A stretch of DNA of 64,000 nt from Nocardioides sp. dk884 (lineage in GTDB: Bacteria > Actinomycetota > Actinomycetes > Propionibacteriales > Nocardioidaceae): positions 4,191,501-4,255,500 of the forward strand of contig NZ_CP045649.1 of the NCBI RefSeq assembly GCF_009557055.1. Reading direction: 5' to 3'. The notes beneath the pieces are model-generated. The model did no database searches and was not told the DNA's origin. It was given only the letters and a program-made list of their open reading frames with translations. Below, in pieces: positions 25,934 through 34,561 of this stretch. The position numbers and the translations under genes are program-made. The number at the start of each line of letters is the position of its first letter. The stretch's first letter is position 1.

Positions 25934-27738
25934 CCCTCGCCCTCCGGGCGCAGCCGCTCCAGGCGCTGGGCGAGCAGGTCGGCGCGGTGCGCGTTGCCCT
26001 CGAGGCGGACGTAGCGCTCGCCGTACACCGCGAGCAGCGCGTCGTCGAGGCGGCGTACGGCGCCCGGCGGGTAGCGGTACTCCATCCGGGCGTTGAGGTC
26101 CCACGCCAGCGCCGGGCGGATCACCTCGCCGAGCTCGTCGAGGGAGGTGATGTCGAGCTCGCGCAGCAGCCCGGAGATCCAGGCGTAGTGGTCGCTGCGC
26201 GACCAGCCCGCGTCGTGGTACTGCCCGGCCAGGAACGCCGCGAGCTCGCGCGCGTCGATGCCGCTGCCGCTCGGCTCGTCGGGCTCGTGGCCGACCCGGT
26301 CCGGGGTCGGGTCCTGCGAGGAGCCGCGCAGCCGCTCGCGGATCGTGGAGAACTCCTGGTCGGCGAGCTCCAGCAGCCCCGCGGCGAGGGTGAAGCGGCG
26401 GTCGAAGTCGCGGGCGTGCTCCTCGGGGATCGTGCCCTTGTAGCGGATGTCGTGCTCGAACTCCGCCCAGGCGTGCTGCAGCACCGTGCGGATCTGGATC
26501 TGCGCGACGCGCGCGTGCAGCGGGGCGAGGTCCTGCTGCTCGAGGCGCGCCGGGTCGAGCTCGACGAGCAGGTGCCGGCTGGCGTAGCCGAAGCGCCCCT
26601 CGGCCGCGGTCTCGCTGCCCATGTCGCGGTCGTCGAGCACCGTCACCTGGCTGGCCAGCAGGTCCGCGACCGCGGCGACGTCGCTGTGCACGTAGGTCAC
26701 CACGCGCACCCCCACCTGGTCGGTGATGTCGCGCAGCGGGTCGGGGTAGAGCAGCTCGCCGTCGCGGGTGCGGGTCGCCTTCTCCGCGAAGCTCGCGACC
26801 GACTTGGTGCGCCCGGTGACGGTCAGGTAGTTGATGCCGGCCTCGTCGAGCACCCGGGTCACCAGGTCGACGGCCAGCGCACCGCCGCGGGACAGCTCGG
26901 GGTGGCGCAGCGCGTACTCGCGCACCGCCTCGGCCACCGTGTCCTCGCCGCCGTCGGCGGGCCCGGGACGCCGCGGGGACAGGTCGGCGGGCAGCGTCGG
27001 GGTGACGATGTAGCCGTCCTCCCACGACGAGCCGCCGTCGTCGCCGTACGTCGTGAGCCGCTCGGGTGCTCGGTGGGAGAGCAGCGCGACGTAGGCGCAC
27101 ACCACCGCGTCGACCTGGTCCTCGACCACGCGCAGCTCGCTCTTGCGGGTCGCGGACTCCGCGGCCCGCCGCAACGCCGCCCACGCGGGCCCGGCCACGA
27201 GCAGCGGCGGCTCGGCCGCCGCGAGGCCCTCGAGCAGGCCCATCAGCACCAGCAGCTCGGCGCGCATCGAGGCCGGGTCGCGGCCCTTCTTGTCCTTGTA
27301 CTTCAGCGTGCGCCCGAGACGGAAGAGGGCCACGGTGGCCGGGTGCGGGTAGACCTCGATCGCGCGCCGGCTGCGCCCCGAGCGCGGGTTGACGTCCAGC
27401 CCGAGGCGCGCGGCCAGGCGCTGGGCGCGGCTGCCGTCGCGGAAGTCGGGCTTGGCGGTGTTCGAGGGGTGCGCGCCGGCCTCGAACCGGGCGAAGTCGC
27501 GGTTCAGCGCCGCCTCCGCCGGACGGTTGCCGGAGGCGTTGCGCACCAGGATCGGGGCGTCGAAGGCGACCACGCAGGGCCCGGCGACGTACGGGTCCAG
27601 CTCGGCGACGAGCTCGTCGTCGCTGGTGACCGCGGCGACGTGCACGAGGCGACCGCCCGCATCGAGCACGGCGATCCCCGTGGGCCGCTGGAGGCCCCAG
27701 GCCAGATCCACGCCGACGAGGTGGAGATCGGGTTGCAT
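25930..27738 (-). CDS. DUF429 (RNase H-like) - RelA/SpoT domain fusion protein
   Basis: The 602-residue protein joins two domains. Residues 1-240 form a DUF429 domain (predicted RNase H-like nuclease fold): VGVDLAWG with acidic Asp11, VAFDAPILVRN with Asp60, NRPAEAALNRDFARFEAGAHPSN and EVYPHPATVALFRLG. Residues about 265-470 are RelA/SpoT-like: GRTKSVASFAEKAT near 309-322, DITDQVGVRVVTYV with Asp340, GYASRHLLVEL near 384-394, and QIQIRTVLQHAWAEFEHDIRYK. The pyrophosphokinase Glu (E of ExQxRT; Glu335 in E. coli RelA) is Gln413 here, so ppGpp synthesis is questionable. A C-terminal extension (480-602) is unassigned. No HD hydrolase domain is present. The start is ATG 27738; an alternative ATG lies 18 nt upstream. 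The gene overlaps the GNAT by 4 nt. Confidence 0.85.
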   Translation of the reverse strand: MQPDLHLVGVDLAWGLQRPTGIAVLDAGGRLVHVAAVTSDDELVAELDPYVAGPCVVAFDAPILVRNASGNRPAEAALNRDFARFEAGAHPSNTAKPDFRDGSRAQRLAARLGLDVNPRSGRSRRAIEVYPHPATVALFRLGRTLKYKDKKGRDPASMRAELLVLMGLLEGLAAAEPPLLVAGPAWAALRRAAESATRKSELRVVEDQVDAVVCAYVALLSHRAPERLTTYGDDGGSSWEDGYIVTPTLPADLSPRRPGPADGGEDTVAEAVREYALRHPELSRGGALAVDLVTRVLDEAGINYLTVTGRTKSVASFAEKATRTRDGELLYPDPLRDITDQVGVRVVTYVHSDVAAVADLLASQVTVLDDRDMGSETAAEGRFGYASRHLLVELDPARLEQQDLAPLHARVAQIQIRTVLQHAWAEFEHDIRYKGTIPEEHARDFDRRFTLAAGLLELADQEFSTIRERLRGSSQDPTPDRVGHEPDEPSGSGIDARELAAFLAGQYHDAGWSRSDHYAWISGLLRELDITSLDELGEVIRPALAWDLNARMEYRYPPGAVRRLDDALLAVYGERYVRLEGNAHRADLLAQRLERLRPEGEG

Positions 27739-27824
27739 GGGATCAGCCTGCCGCATCGCGCCCGGCGCGCGCCCGGACGGGGGCAGCCGGACTCAACGCC
27801 GTAGGCTCTGCGGGCTAACGGCTC

Positions 27825-27840
27825 GCGGTACGGGTACCGC
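27825..27840. promoter_or_regulatory. inverted repeat upstream of the desaturase gene
   Basis: GCGGTAC-GG-GTACCGC is a 7-2-7 perfect palindrome about 68 nt upstream of the desaturase ATG. TetR-type regulators of fatty-acid genes often bind such sites. No regulator gene is adjacent, so this is a suggestion only. Confidence 0.4.
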
Positions 27841-27908
27841 TTCATCAGCGATCCCTGAGGATCCGCGTCCGCGACCACCAGTGTCGAGCACCCCTGGAGC
27901 CCCCCACG

Positions 27909-29093
27909 ATGACCACCACCACGCACGTGCAGCCGTCCCGCATCGGACCCGCCGCCCACCTGACCGCCGACGACGTCGAGGCGCTCGGGCGCGAGATCAC
28001 GCAGATCCGCCAGGAGGTGCTGGACTCCCGCGGCGCCCGCGACGCGGCGTACATCCGGCGAGTGATCGCGGCGCAGCGTGCGTTGGAGCTCTCCGGGCGC
28101 GCCGTGCTGGTGCTCGCCAGCAACCGCCGCGGCGGCTGGGTGCTGGGTACGGCGATGCTCGGCGTCGCCAAGAGCCTGGAGAACATGGAGATCGGCCACA
28201 ACGTCCTGCACGGGCAGTGGGACTGGATGCGCGACCCGAAGATCCACTCGACGACCTGGGACTGGGACCACGCCTCGCCGCCCGCGCAGTGGAAGCGCGC
28301 CCACAACGAGACCCACCACACCTACACGAACATCCTCGGCAAGGACAACGACCTCGGCTACGGGATCATGCGGGTCGACGAGGCCCAGCCCTGGAACCCC
28401 CGCTACCTCGTGCAGCCGCTGTGGAACGCGATCAACGCGCTGATCTTCGAGTACGGCATCGCGATGTACGACCTCGACTTCGGCGACTCGCTGCGCAACA
28501 AGACCGGGTTCAGCGCGGAGAAGAAGGCGGAGATCCGCACCACCCTGCGCAAGATCGGCAAGCAGGTCACCAAGGACTACGTCGTGCTGCCGGCGCTCTC
28601 GGGACGCCACTGGCGCGCCACGCTGACCGCGACCGTGACGGCCAACGTGCTGCGCAACGTCTGGTCGCACTCGGTGATCATGTGCGGGCACTTCCCCGAA
28701 GGCGTCGAGGCCTTCGAGCTCGACCAGCTCGACCCGGACGAGACCCGCGGCGAGTGGTACCTGCGCCAGATGCTCGGCTCGGCGAACATCTCCGGCCCGC
28801 CGCTGGTGCACCTGATGACCGGGAACCTCTCCCACCAGATCGAGCACCACGTCTTCCCCGACCTGCCGAGCAACCGCTACGCCGAGATCGCCCCGCGGAT
28901 GCGCGAGCTCTTCGAGCGCTACGGCCTGAGCTACAACGTGCGCCCGCTGCCCCAGCAGGTGGCCAGCGCGTGGCACAAGGTCGTGCGGCTCTCCCTGCCC
29001 AACGGCTGGCTGGCGCACACCAACCGGCACAACTGGCGCAGCCAGCTGCGCCAGCTGCGCCGCAGCGACCCGCCGGCCCCCTCCCCGATCTGA
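27909..29093 (+). CDS. membrane fatty acid desaturase (acyl-CoA/linoleoyl-CoA-type)
   Basis: This di-iron membrane desaturase introduces a double bond into fatty acyl chains, as Mycobacterium DesA3 does. The 394-residue chain has the three His boxes: GHNVLHGQ near 98-104, AHNETHH near 137-142, and HQIEHH near 312-317. Hydrophobic stretches between them (about 60-95, 175-200, 230-250 and 290-305) form the membrane domain. The first box in the order HxxxH is usual for this family. The start ATG 27909 is 9 nt after CCCTGG, with no strong ribosome-binding site. The gene is divergent from the DUF429-RelA gene. It probably supports membrane fluidity at low temperature. Regulator unknown. Confidence 0.92.
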   Translation: MTTTTHVQPSRIGPAAHLTADDVEALGREITQIRQEVLDSRGARDAAYIRRVIAAQRALELSGRAVLVLASNRRGGWVLGTAMLGVAKSLENMEIGHNVLHGQWDWMRDPKIHSTTWDWDHASPPAQWKRAHNETHHTYTNILGKDNDLGYGIMRVDEAQPWNPRYLVQPLWNAINALIFEYGIAMYDLDFGDSLRNKTGFSAEKKAEIRTTLRKIGKQVTKDYVVLPALSGRHWRATLTATVTANVLRNVWSHSVIMCGHFPEGVEAFELDQLDPDETRGEWYLRQMLGSANISGPPLVHLMTGNLSHQIEHHVFPDLPSNRYAEIAPRMRELFERYGLSYNVRPLPQQVASAWHKVVRLSLPNGWLAHTNRHNWRSQLRQLRRSDPPAPSPI

Positions 29094-29164
29094 GGCGTGA
29101 CACAGGTCATATCCATGGGTCAAGGTGGGCACTCGATCAACCCCACCTCCCAAGGAGATGAGCT

Positions 29165-30751
29165 GTGAGCGCATCACGAGGTCGCGCGGCGATCGCCGCA
29201 TCGGCCGTTCTCGGTGTCGGACTCGCCCTGCTCGGACCGGCCGCCCCGGGCCAGGGCAGCACACCCGACCAGAGCGGTCCTGCCGTGCACGAGCGGGTCC
29301 ACGTCGCCAAGCCCAAGCCCGGCAAGCACGCGCCTCCGCCGCGGCTCACCGACAGCGAGAAGCTGCGCAAGGCGGTGAAGACCCCGCGCATCGTCAACCA
29401 CCTGCGCCAGCTCCAGGCCGCCGCCGACCGGTACGGCGACCGCGCGGCCGGCCACGAGGGCTACAACGCCGCCTCGCGCTACGTGGAGTCCCGGCTGCGG
29501 GCGGCCGGCTACTCCCCGCGCCGGCAGTACTTCGACTTCGTCTACACCCGCGTCAACGCCAACACCCTCACCGTCGGCGGGGAGGCGATCGCCAACGAGG
29601 TGCTCACCGGCTCACCGAGCACGCCCGCGGGCGGCGTCACCGCCAACCTGGTCGCGCCGGCAGCCCCGCAGGGCTGTGACGCCGCGGCGTGGCAGGGCGT
29701 GGACGTCACCGGCCAGATCGCCCTGGTCAACCGCGGCACCTGCAGCTTCCAGATCAAGTCCGAGGTCGCCAAGGCCGCCGGCGCCGCGGCCGTGGTGATC
29801 TGGAACAACGCGCCCGGCCCGCTCAGCAACGCCACCCTCGGCGAGTCCACCCCGGCGCTCGCACCGACCACGGGGATCAGCCAGGAGGACGGCCAGGCGC
29901 TGCTCGCCGACCTGGCCGCGGGACCCGTCGAGGCGACCGTCGACCTCGACGTCACCGTGGAGGAGCGCCGCACCTGGAACGTCATCGCCGAGACCCGCCG
30001 CGGCCGCGCCGACGACGTGGTCATGGTGGGCTCGCACCTCGACGGCGTGCAGGACGCCGCCGCGATCAACGACAACGCCTCCGGCAGCGCGACCCTGCTC
30101 GAGACCGCCATCCAGCTGAAGAAGATGGAGGGCCGGCTGCGCAACAAGGTCCGCTTCGCCTGGTGGGGCGCCGAGGAGCTCGGTCTGCTCGGCTCCACGC
30201 ACTACGTGGACCAGCTGGTGGAGAACAACCCCGAGGCCCTCGACGACATCGCCGTCTATCTCAACTACGACATGGTGGCCTCGCCCAACTACATCATCGG
30301 CGTGTACGACGCCGATGAGTCCACCGAGGTGGCGAGCGCCCCGGTGCCCGCCGGCTCGATCGAGACCGAGCGGCTCTACCGGGCGTACTTCCGCTCGGTG
30401 AAGCAGCCGGTGGTCGACACCGCCTTCTCCGGTCGCTCCGACTACCAGGCGTTCATCGAGAACGGCGTCGCCGCCGGCGGACTGTTCAGCGGCGGTGACG
30501 GCACGAAGACCGCGCGGGAGGTGAGCCTCTTCGGCGGAACTGCCGGGATCACCTACGACCCGAACTACCACACGCCGGCGGACGACATCTCCAACATCTC
30601 GCGTCGCTCCCTCGGCATCATGTCCGACGCGATCGCGCACATGACGATCCGGCTGGGCCGCACCACGAAGGCGATCGACACCCCCGACGGCGCACTGCCG
30701 ACGGGGCGCCGCAACGCCCCGCGCGCACCCGAGGGGGTACTGCTCCGCTGA
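29165..30751 (+). CDS. secreted M28 family zinc aminopeptidase with PA domain
   Basis: This 528-residue secreted peptidase cleaves N-terminal residues of peptides. It has an N-terminal signal peptide (MSASRGRAAIAASAVLGVGLALLG), then a Pro/Lys-rich linker. A PA insert domain lies at about 160-240 (DVTGQIALVNRGTCSFQIKSEVAKAAGAAAVVIWNN). Zinc ligands are His291 in GSHLDG, Asp303 in INDNASGS, Glu337/Glu338 in GAEELG, an Asp in YLNYDMV and His in YDPNYHTPADD. This matches the Streptomyces griseus-type aminopeptidase architecture. The GTG start has AAGGAGATGAG upstream. It converges with the MarR gene, 12 nt apart. Confidence 0.93.
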   Translation: MSASRGRAAIAASAVLGVGLALLGPAAPGQGSTPDQSGPAVHERVHVAKPKPGKHAPPPRLTDSEKLRKAVKTPRIVNHLRQLQAAADRYGDRAAGHEGYNAASRYVESRLRAAGYSPRRQYFDFVYTRVNANTLTVGGEAIANEVLTGSPSTPAGGVTANLVAPAAPQGCDAAAWQGVDVTGQIALVNRGTCSFQIKSEVAKAAGAAAVVIWNNAPGPLSNATLGESTPALAPTTGISQEDGQALLADLAAGPVEATVDLDVTVEERRTWNVIAETRRGRADDVVMVGSHLDGVQDAAAINDNASGSATLLETAIQLKKMEGRLRNKVRFAWWGAEELGLLGSTHYVDQLVENNPEALDDIAVYLNYDMVASPNYIIGVYDADESTEVASAPVPAGSIETERLYRAYFRSVKQPVVDTAFSGRSDYQAFIENGVAAGGLFSGGDGTKTAREVSLFGGTAGITYDPNYHTPADDISNISRRSLGIMSDAIAHMTIRLGRTTKAIDTPDGALPTGRRNAPRAPEGVLLR

Positions 30752-30763
30752 GGGACGCCCCCT

Positions 30764-31279
30764 CTAGCGATCCTTCGCCGGTGCCGCGTCGCCTCCGGGC
30801 GGCGCGGCACCGTCGCGTCCGGCCTCCTGCTCGATGTGCTCGCGCAGCGCCCGCTCGGCGACCGCGAGCCCGGTGTCCAGGGCGGCCAGGTCCGCGGTGT
30901 CGAGGCGTTCGAGGAGCTCCAGGCGGGCGCGCAGCTGGAACGACGCGAGCTCCTCGAGCGCCTGCCGGCCGGCGGGTGTCGCGACCAGGTGCCGGCTGCG
31001 ACGGTCCGGCGCCTCCTCGCGCACCAGCAGCCCGTGCTCGCCCAGGCGCCGGATCAACCCCGAGACCGTCGCCGCGGTGACGCCGAGCGCGTCGGCGACC
31101 TCGTGGGCGGTGATCGGCGCCCGGTGCACCGCCAGCAGCAGCACCTTCAGCTGCTGCAAGGACAGCTCGCTGGCCACCAGCGCGTCGAGGCGCAGCTCGG
31201 TCGCGAGCTCGTCGAGGGCGCCCAGATGGGCTGAGACCGAGGCCACCAGTGCCTCACGCACAGAATCCGGTGGCGTCAC
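30764..31279 (-). CDS. MarR family transcriptional regulator
   Basis: The 171-residue protein has the MarR winged helix: LSLQQLKVLLLAVHRAPITAHEVADALGVTAATVSGLIRRLGEHGLLVREEAPDRRSRHLVATPAGR spans about 40-108. C-terminal helices for dimerisation and a low-complexity tail rich in Gly, Ala and Asp follow. The GTG 31279 is 95 nt from the divergently transcribed RND pump gene. MarR-pump pairs are a common drug-efflux arrangement, so control of the pump and autoregulation are likely. A TTAG-N7-CTAA symmetric element lies between them. Confidence 0.93.
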   Translation of the reverse strand: MTPPDSVREALVASVSAHLGALDELATELRLDALVASELSLQQLKVLLLAVHRAPITAHEVADALGVTAATVSGLIRRLGEHGLLVREEAPDRRSRHLVATPAGRQALEELASFQLRARLELLERLDTADLAALDTGLAVAERALREHIEQEAGRDGAAPPGGDAAPAKDR

Positions 31280-31310
31280 CGAGCGCTCCCTATGATGATT
31301 CAGGCGATCC

Positions 31311-31325
31311 TTAGCGTCGCCCTAA
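31311..31325. promoter_or_regulatory. TTAG-N7-CTAA element, candidate MarR operator
   Basis: TTAGCGTCGCCCTAA is a short imperfect palindrome (4-bp ends, 7-nt spacer) between the divergent MarR and RND genes. It sits beside a TATGAT-like -10 element at 31291-31296. It is a candidate site for the MarR protein, but it is weaker than the YceI operator. Confidence 0.35.
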
Positions 31326-31373
31326 TCAAATTCTGTACCCGATCTCGCCCGAACAGAACACAGGAGCGCCCCG

Positions 31374-34300
31374 GTGGGCCACCTCGCCTCATTCTCCCTG
31401 CGCAACCGCGCTTTCGTGGCCCTGGCCACCGTCCTCGTCGCGATCTTCGGCTTCCTGTCCCTGGGCTCGCTGAAGATGGAGCTGATCCCCAACCTGCAGT
31501 TCCCGGCCGTCGGCGTGGTCGTGCCGTACGCCGGTGCCTCGCCCGAGTCGGTCGAGCAGGAGGTCACGATCCCGGTCGAGGACGCCCTCGCCGGCGTCGA
31601 CGACCTCGAGGAGATCTCCTCGACGTCCTCCTCCGGCTCCGCGCTGGTGCTCCTGACCCTCACCTACGGCACCGACCTGGACCGGGCGCAGCAGCAGGTG
31701 GAGTCGGCCGTCACCGGTCTCGACGCGCTGCCCGAGCAGGTCGAGCCGATCGTCTTCGCCGGCGACTTCGACCAGTTCCCGGTCGTGCAGCTCTCGGTGA
31801 CCTCCGACGCCGACGCCGCCCGGCTCGCCAGCGACCTCGAGCGGGTCGTGATCCCCGAGCTCGAGGACGTCGAGGGCGTGCGCGAGGTGCAGCTGACCGG
31901 CGGACCGCAGGACCGGGTGGAGATCACCCCGCTGCCGGCCGCCGCCGCCCAGGGCGTCAACGCCGGCACCATCGCCGAGGCGCTCCGTGGCGCCTCCATG
32001 GTCCCCGCGGGCAGCCTCGACGCCGGCGACCAGAGCCTGTCGGTGCAGGTCGGCTCCACCCCCACCACGCTCGAGCAGCTGCGCGCCGTCCCGGTCGCGG
32101 TCGGCGAGGGCACCCAGCCGCTGGGCCGGGTCGCGAAGGTGCAGGTCGCCCAGGTGGCGCCCACGTCGTACGCGCGCACGAACGGCGAGCCGAGCCTGTC
32201 GCTCGCGATCACCAAGACCCCCGACGGCAACACCGTCGACATCTCCCACGAGGTCGCCGACCTGATGCCGGAGCTCGAGGAGTCCCTCGGGTCCGGCGCG
32301 GAGTTCACCGTCGCCTTCGACCAGGCGCCGTTCATCGAGAAGTCGGTCGAGGACCTCACCACCGAGGGCGGCCTGGGCCTGCTCTTCGCGGTGCTGGTGA
32401 TCTTGCTGTTCCTGTTCTCGGTGCGCTCCACGATCGTCACCGCGATCTCGATCCCGCTGTCGCTGCTGATCACCCTGATCGGTCTGCAGCTGGGCGGCTA
32501 CACCCTCAACATCCTCACCCTCGGCGCGCTCACGGTGGCGATCGGACGCGTCGTCGACGACTCGATCGTGGTGATCGAGAACATCAAGCGCCACCTGTCC
32601 TACGGCGAGGCCAAGGTCGCGGCGATCACCACCGCGGTCCGCGAGGTCGCCGGGGCGATCACCTCCTCGACCATCGCCACCGCCGCGGTGTTCTTGCCGA
32701 TCGGCATCGTCGGCGGCCAGGTCGGCGAGCTGTTCCGGCCCTTCGCGGTCACCGTCGCGCTGGCGCTGATGGCCTCGCTGCTGGTCGCGCTGACGATCAT
32801 CCCGGTGCTGGCCTACTGGTTCCTCAAGGAGAGCACCGGCCCGGTCGACGCCGAGGTGGTCGCCGCCGAGGCCGAGGCCAAGGAGGAGCGCAGCTGGCTG
32901 CGCCGCGCCTACGACCCGGCCGTGCAGTGGGTGCTGCGCAAGCCCTGGATCACCGTCGGCCTGGCCTTCGTCGTACTCCTGGGCACCCTGGCCCTCGCCC
33001 CGCTGCTCAAGACCAACTTCTTGGGCAGCAGCGGGCAGAACACGCTCTCGGTGACCCAGGAGCTCGAGCCGGGCGCCAGCCTGGCCCGCCAGGACGCCGC
33101 CGCGCGCGCCGTGGAGAAGGTCATCGGCGAGGTCGAGGAGGTGGAGACCCTCCAGGCCACCGTCGGCTCGGACCCCGCCACCGCCCTGTTCTCCGGTGGC
33201 AGCACGTCGTTCGCGCTCACCCTCGACGAGGACGCCGACGCCGACGCGGTGGCCGACGAGCTCACCGAGCAGCTCGCGGACGCCGGCGGCGAGGTGACCG
33301 TCTCCGCCGGCGACGCCGGGTTCGCCTCCGCCCTCGAGGTCGTCGTCACCGCCACCGACCAGAGCGCGCTCACCGAGGCCGCCGAGCTGGTCACCGAGGA
33401 GCTGCGCACCGTCGACAGCATCGGCGTGGTCACCTCTGACGCCGCCGCGGCGCAGCCGATCCTGAGCGTGCAGGCCCGCGAGAGCGGCGAGGCGAGCGGC
33501 CTGACGTCCACGGTGCTCGGCCAGCTGCTCGCCGCCACGCTGTTCCAGCCGCCGGTCGCCCAGGTGAGCGTCGACGGTCAGCAGCTCGACGCCGTCGTGG
33601 TCTCCGGGCCCAAGCCGTCCTCGGTCGAGGAGCTCCAGCAGCTCCCGGTCGGCCCGGGCGGGGCCACGCTCGGCCAGGTCGCCGACGTCGAGGAGCGCCA
33701 GGTCGCCACCGCGATCACCCGCGCCGACGGCGAGCGCACGATCACCATCAGCGCGGAGCCCGACGCCGACGACCTCGGCGCGGTCACCTCCGACGTGCAG
33801 GCGCTCATCGACGACCTCGACCTGCCCGAAGGCACCGAGGTCTCGCTCGGCGGCGTCTCGGAGGACCAGGAGGAGGCCTTCGCCCAGCTCGGCCTCGCGC
33901 TGCTGGTCGCGATCGCCATCGTCTACCTGGTCATGGTCGCGACGTTCCGCTCGCTGGCCCAGCCGCTGATCCTGCTGGTCTCGGTGCCGTTCGCGGCCAC
34001 CGGCGCGCTGCTGCTGCTGGTGATCACCGGCATCCCGCTCGGCGTCGCCTCGCTGATCGGCGCGCTGATGCTGATCGGCGTCGTGGTCACCAACGCGATC
34101 GTGCTGATCGACCTGGTCAACCAGTACCGGGAGCGGGGCGCCTCGATCACCGAGGCGCTGCGCGAGGGCGGCGGCAAGCGCGTGCGCCCGATCGTCATGA
34201 CCGCGCTGGCCACGATCCTCGCGCTCACCCCGATGAGCCTGGGGCTGACCGGCGGCAGCGCCTTCATCAGCCAGCCGCTCGCCATCGTGGTGATCGGCGG

Positions 34301-34454
34301 CCTGCTGAGCTCGACGTTCCTCACCCTGCTGCTCGTCCCGGCGCTGTACCTGCTGGTCGAGCGCCGCAAGGAGCGTCGGGCCGCGAAGCGGGCGGCCAAG
34401 CGCGCCCCTGCCCCCGCCGAGGAGCGCGACACCACCCCGGAGCCGGTGGGCTGA
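31374..34454 (+). CDS. RND (AcrB/SwrC-like) efflux transporter permease
   Basis: The 1026-residue proton-driven exporter has the HAE1/AcrB fold: an N-terminal helix (LRNRAFVALATVLVAIFGFLSLGSLKMELIPN), the large periplasmic loop with PAVGVVVPYAGASPESVEQEVT and VEDALAGV, and helices 2-6 with VVDDSIVVIENIKRHL, the proton-relay Asp pair of helix 4. A second periplasmic loop and helices 7-12 (VATFRSLAQPLILLVSVPFA, LIGVVVTNAIVLIDLVNQ) follow. Start GTG 31374 has CAGGAGCG upstream. It lacks adjacent adaptor and outer-membrane genes, as expected for a Gram-positive, so it probably works alone like Bacillus SwrC. A MarR gene lies divergently. Confidence 0.94.
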   Translation: MGHLASFSLRNRAFVALATVLVAIFGFLSLGSLKMELIPNLQFPAVGVVVPYAGASPESVEQEVTIPVEDALAGVDDLEEISSTSSSGSALVLLTLTYGTDLDRAQQQVESAVTGLDALPEQVEPIVFAGDFDQFPVVQLSVTSDADAARLASDLERVVIPELEDVEGVREVQLTGGPQDRVEITPLPAAAAQGVNAGTIAEALRGASMVPAGSLDAGDQSLSVQVGSTPTTLEQLRAVPVAVGEGTQPLGRVAKVQVAQVAPTSYARTNGEPSLSLAITKTPDGNTVDISHEVADLMPELEESLGSGAEFTVAFDQAPFIEKSVEDLTTEGGLGLLFAVLVILLFLFSVRSTIVTAISIPLSLLITLIGLQLGGYTLNILTLGALTVAIGRVVDDSIVVIENIKRHLSYGEAKVAAITTAVREVAGAITSSTIATAAVFLPIGIVGGQVGELFRPFAVTVALALMASLLVALTIIPVLAYWFLKESTGPVDAEVVAAEAEAKEERSWLRRAYDPAVQWVLRKPWITVGLAFVVLLGTLALAPLLKTNFLGSSGQNTLSVTQELEPGASLARQDAAARAVEKVIGEVEEVETLQATVGSDPATALFSGGSTSFALTLDEDADADAVADELTEQLADAGGEVTVSAGDAGFASALEVVVTATDQSALTEAAELVTEELRTVDSIGVVTSDAAAAQPILSVQARESGEASGLTSTVLGQLLAATLFQPPVAQVSVDGQQLDAVVVSGPKPSSVEELQQLPVGPGGATLGQVADVEERQVATAITRADGERTITISAEPDADDLGAVTSDVQALIDDLDLPEGTEVSLGGVSEDQEEAFAQLGLALLVAIAIVYLVMVATFRSLAQPLILLVSVPFAATGALLLLVITGIPLGVASLIGALMLIGVVVTNAIVLIDLVNQYRERGASITEALREGGGKRVRPIVMTALATILALTPMSLGLTGGSAFISQPLAIVVIGGLLSSTFLTLLLVPALYLLVERRKERRAAKRAAKRAPAPAEERDTTPEPVG

Positions 34455-34472
34455 CGCCCGCCCCCTCCCGCT

Positions 34473-34542
34473 TGTAACGCGGGGTTATTGACGCTGAACG
34501 CGCCGCATACGGCGTGTGAAGCGACGATAACCCCGCGTTACA
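34473..34542. repeat. intergenic palindromic repeat, family B (copy 2)
   Basis: Arms of 23 nt (34473-34495 and 34520-34542) match copy 1 with small changes (TTGACGCT on the left, AGCGACGAT on the right). The centre reads GCGCCGCATACGGCGTG, a self-complementary stretch. It lies 18 nt after the RND gene and 19 nt before the end of the convergent atoE-like gene. Confidence 0.92.
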
Positions 34543-34561
34543 GCTGTTTTCGGGGCCTCTC

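Noticed and set aside
27800-27830. tRNA or small RNA upstream of the desaturase
   Set aside because: No cloverleaf or conserved RNA motif could be built.
31374-34454. Mycobacterial MmpL-type lipid transporter
   Set aside because: The length, the VVDDSIVVIEN helix-4 motif and two equal periplasmic loops fit AcrB/SwrC better.
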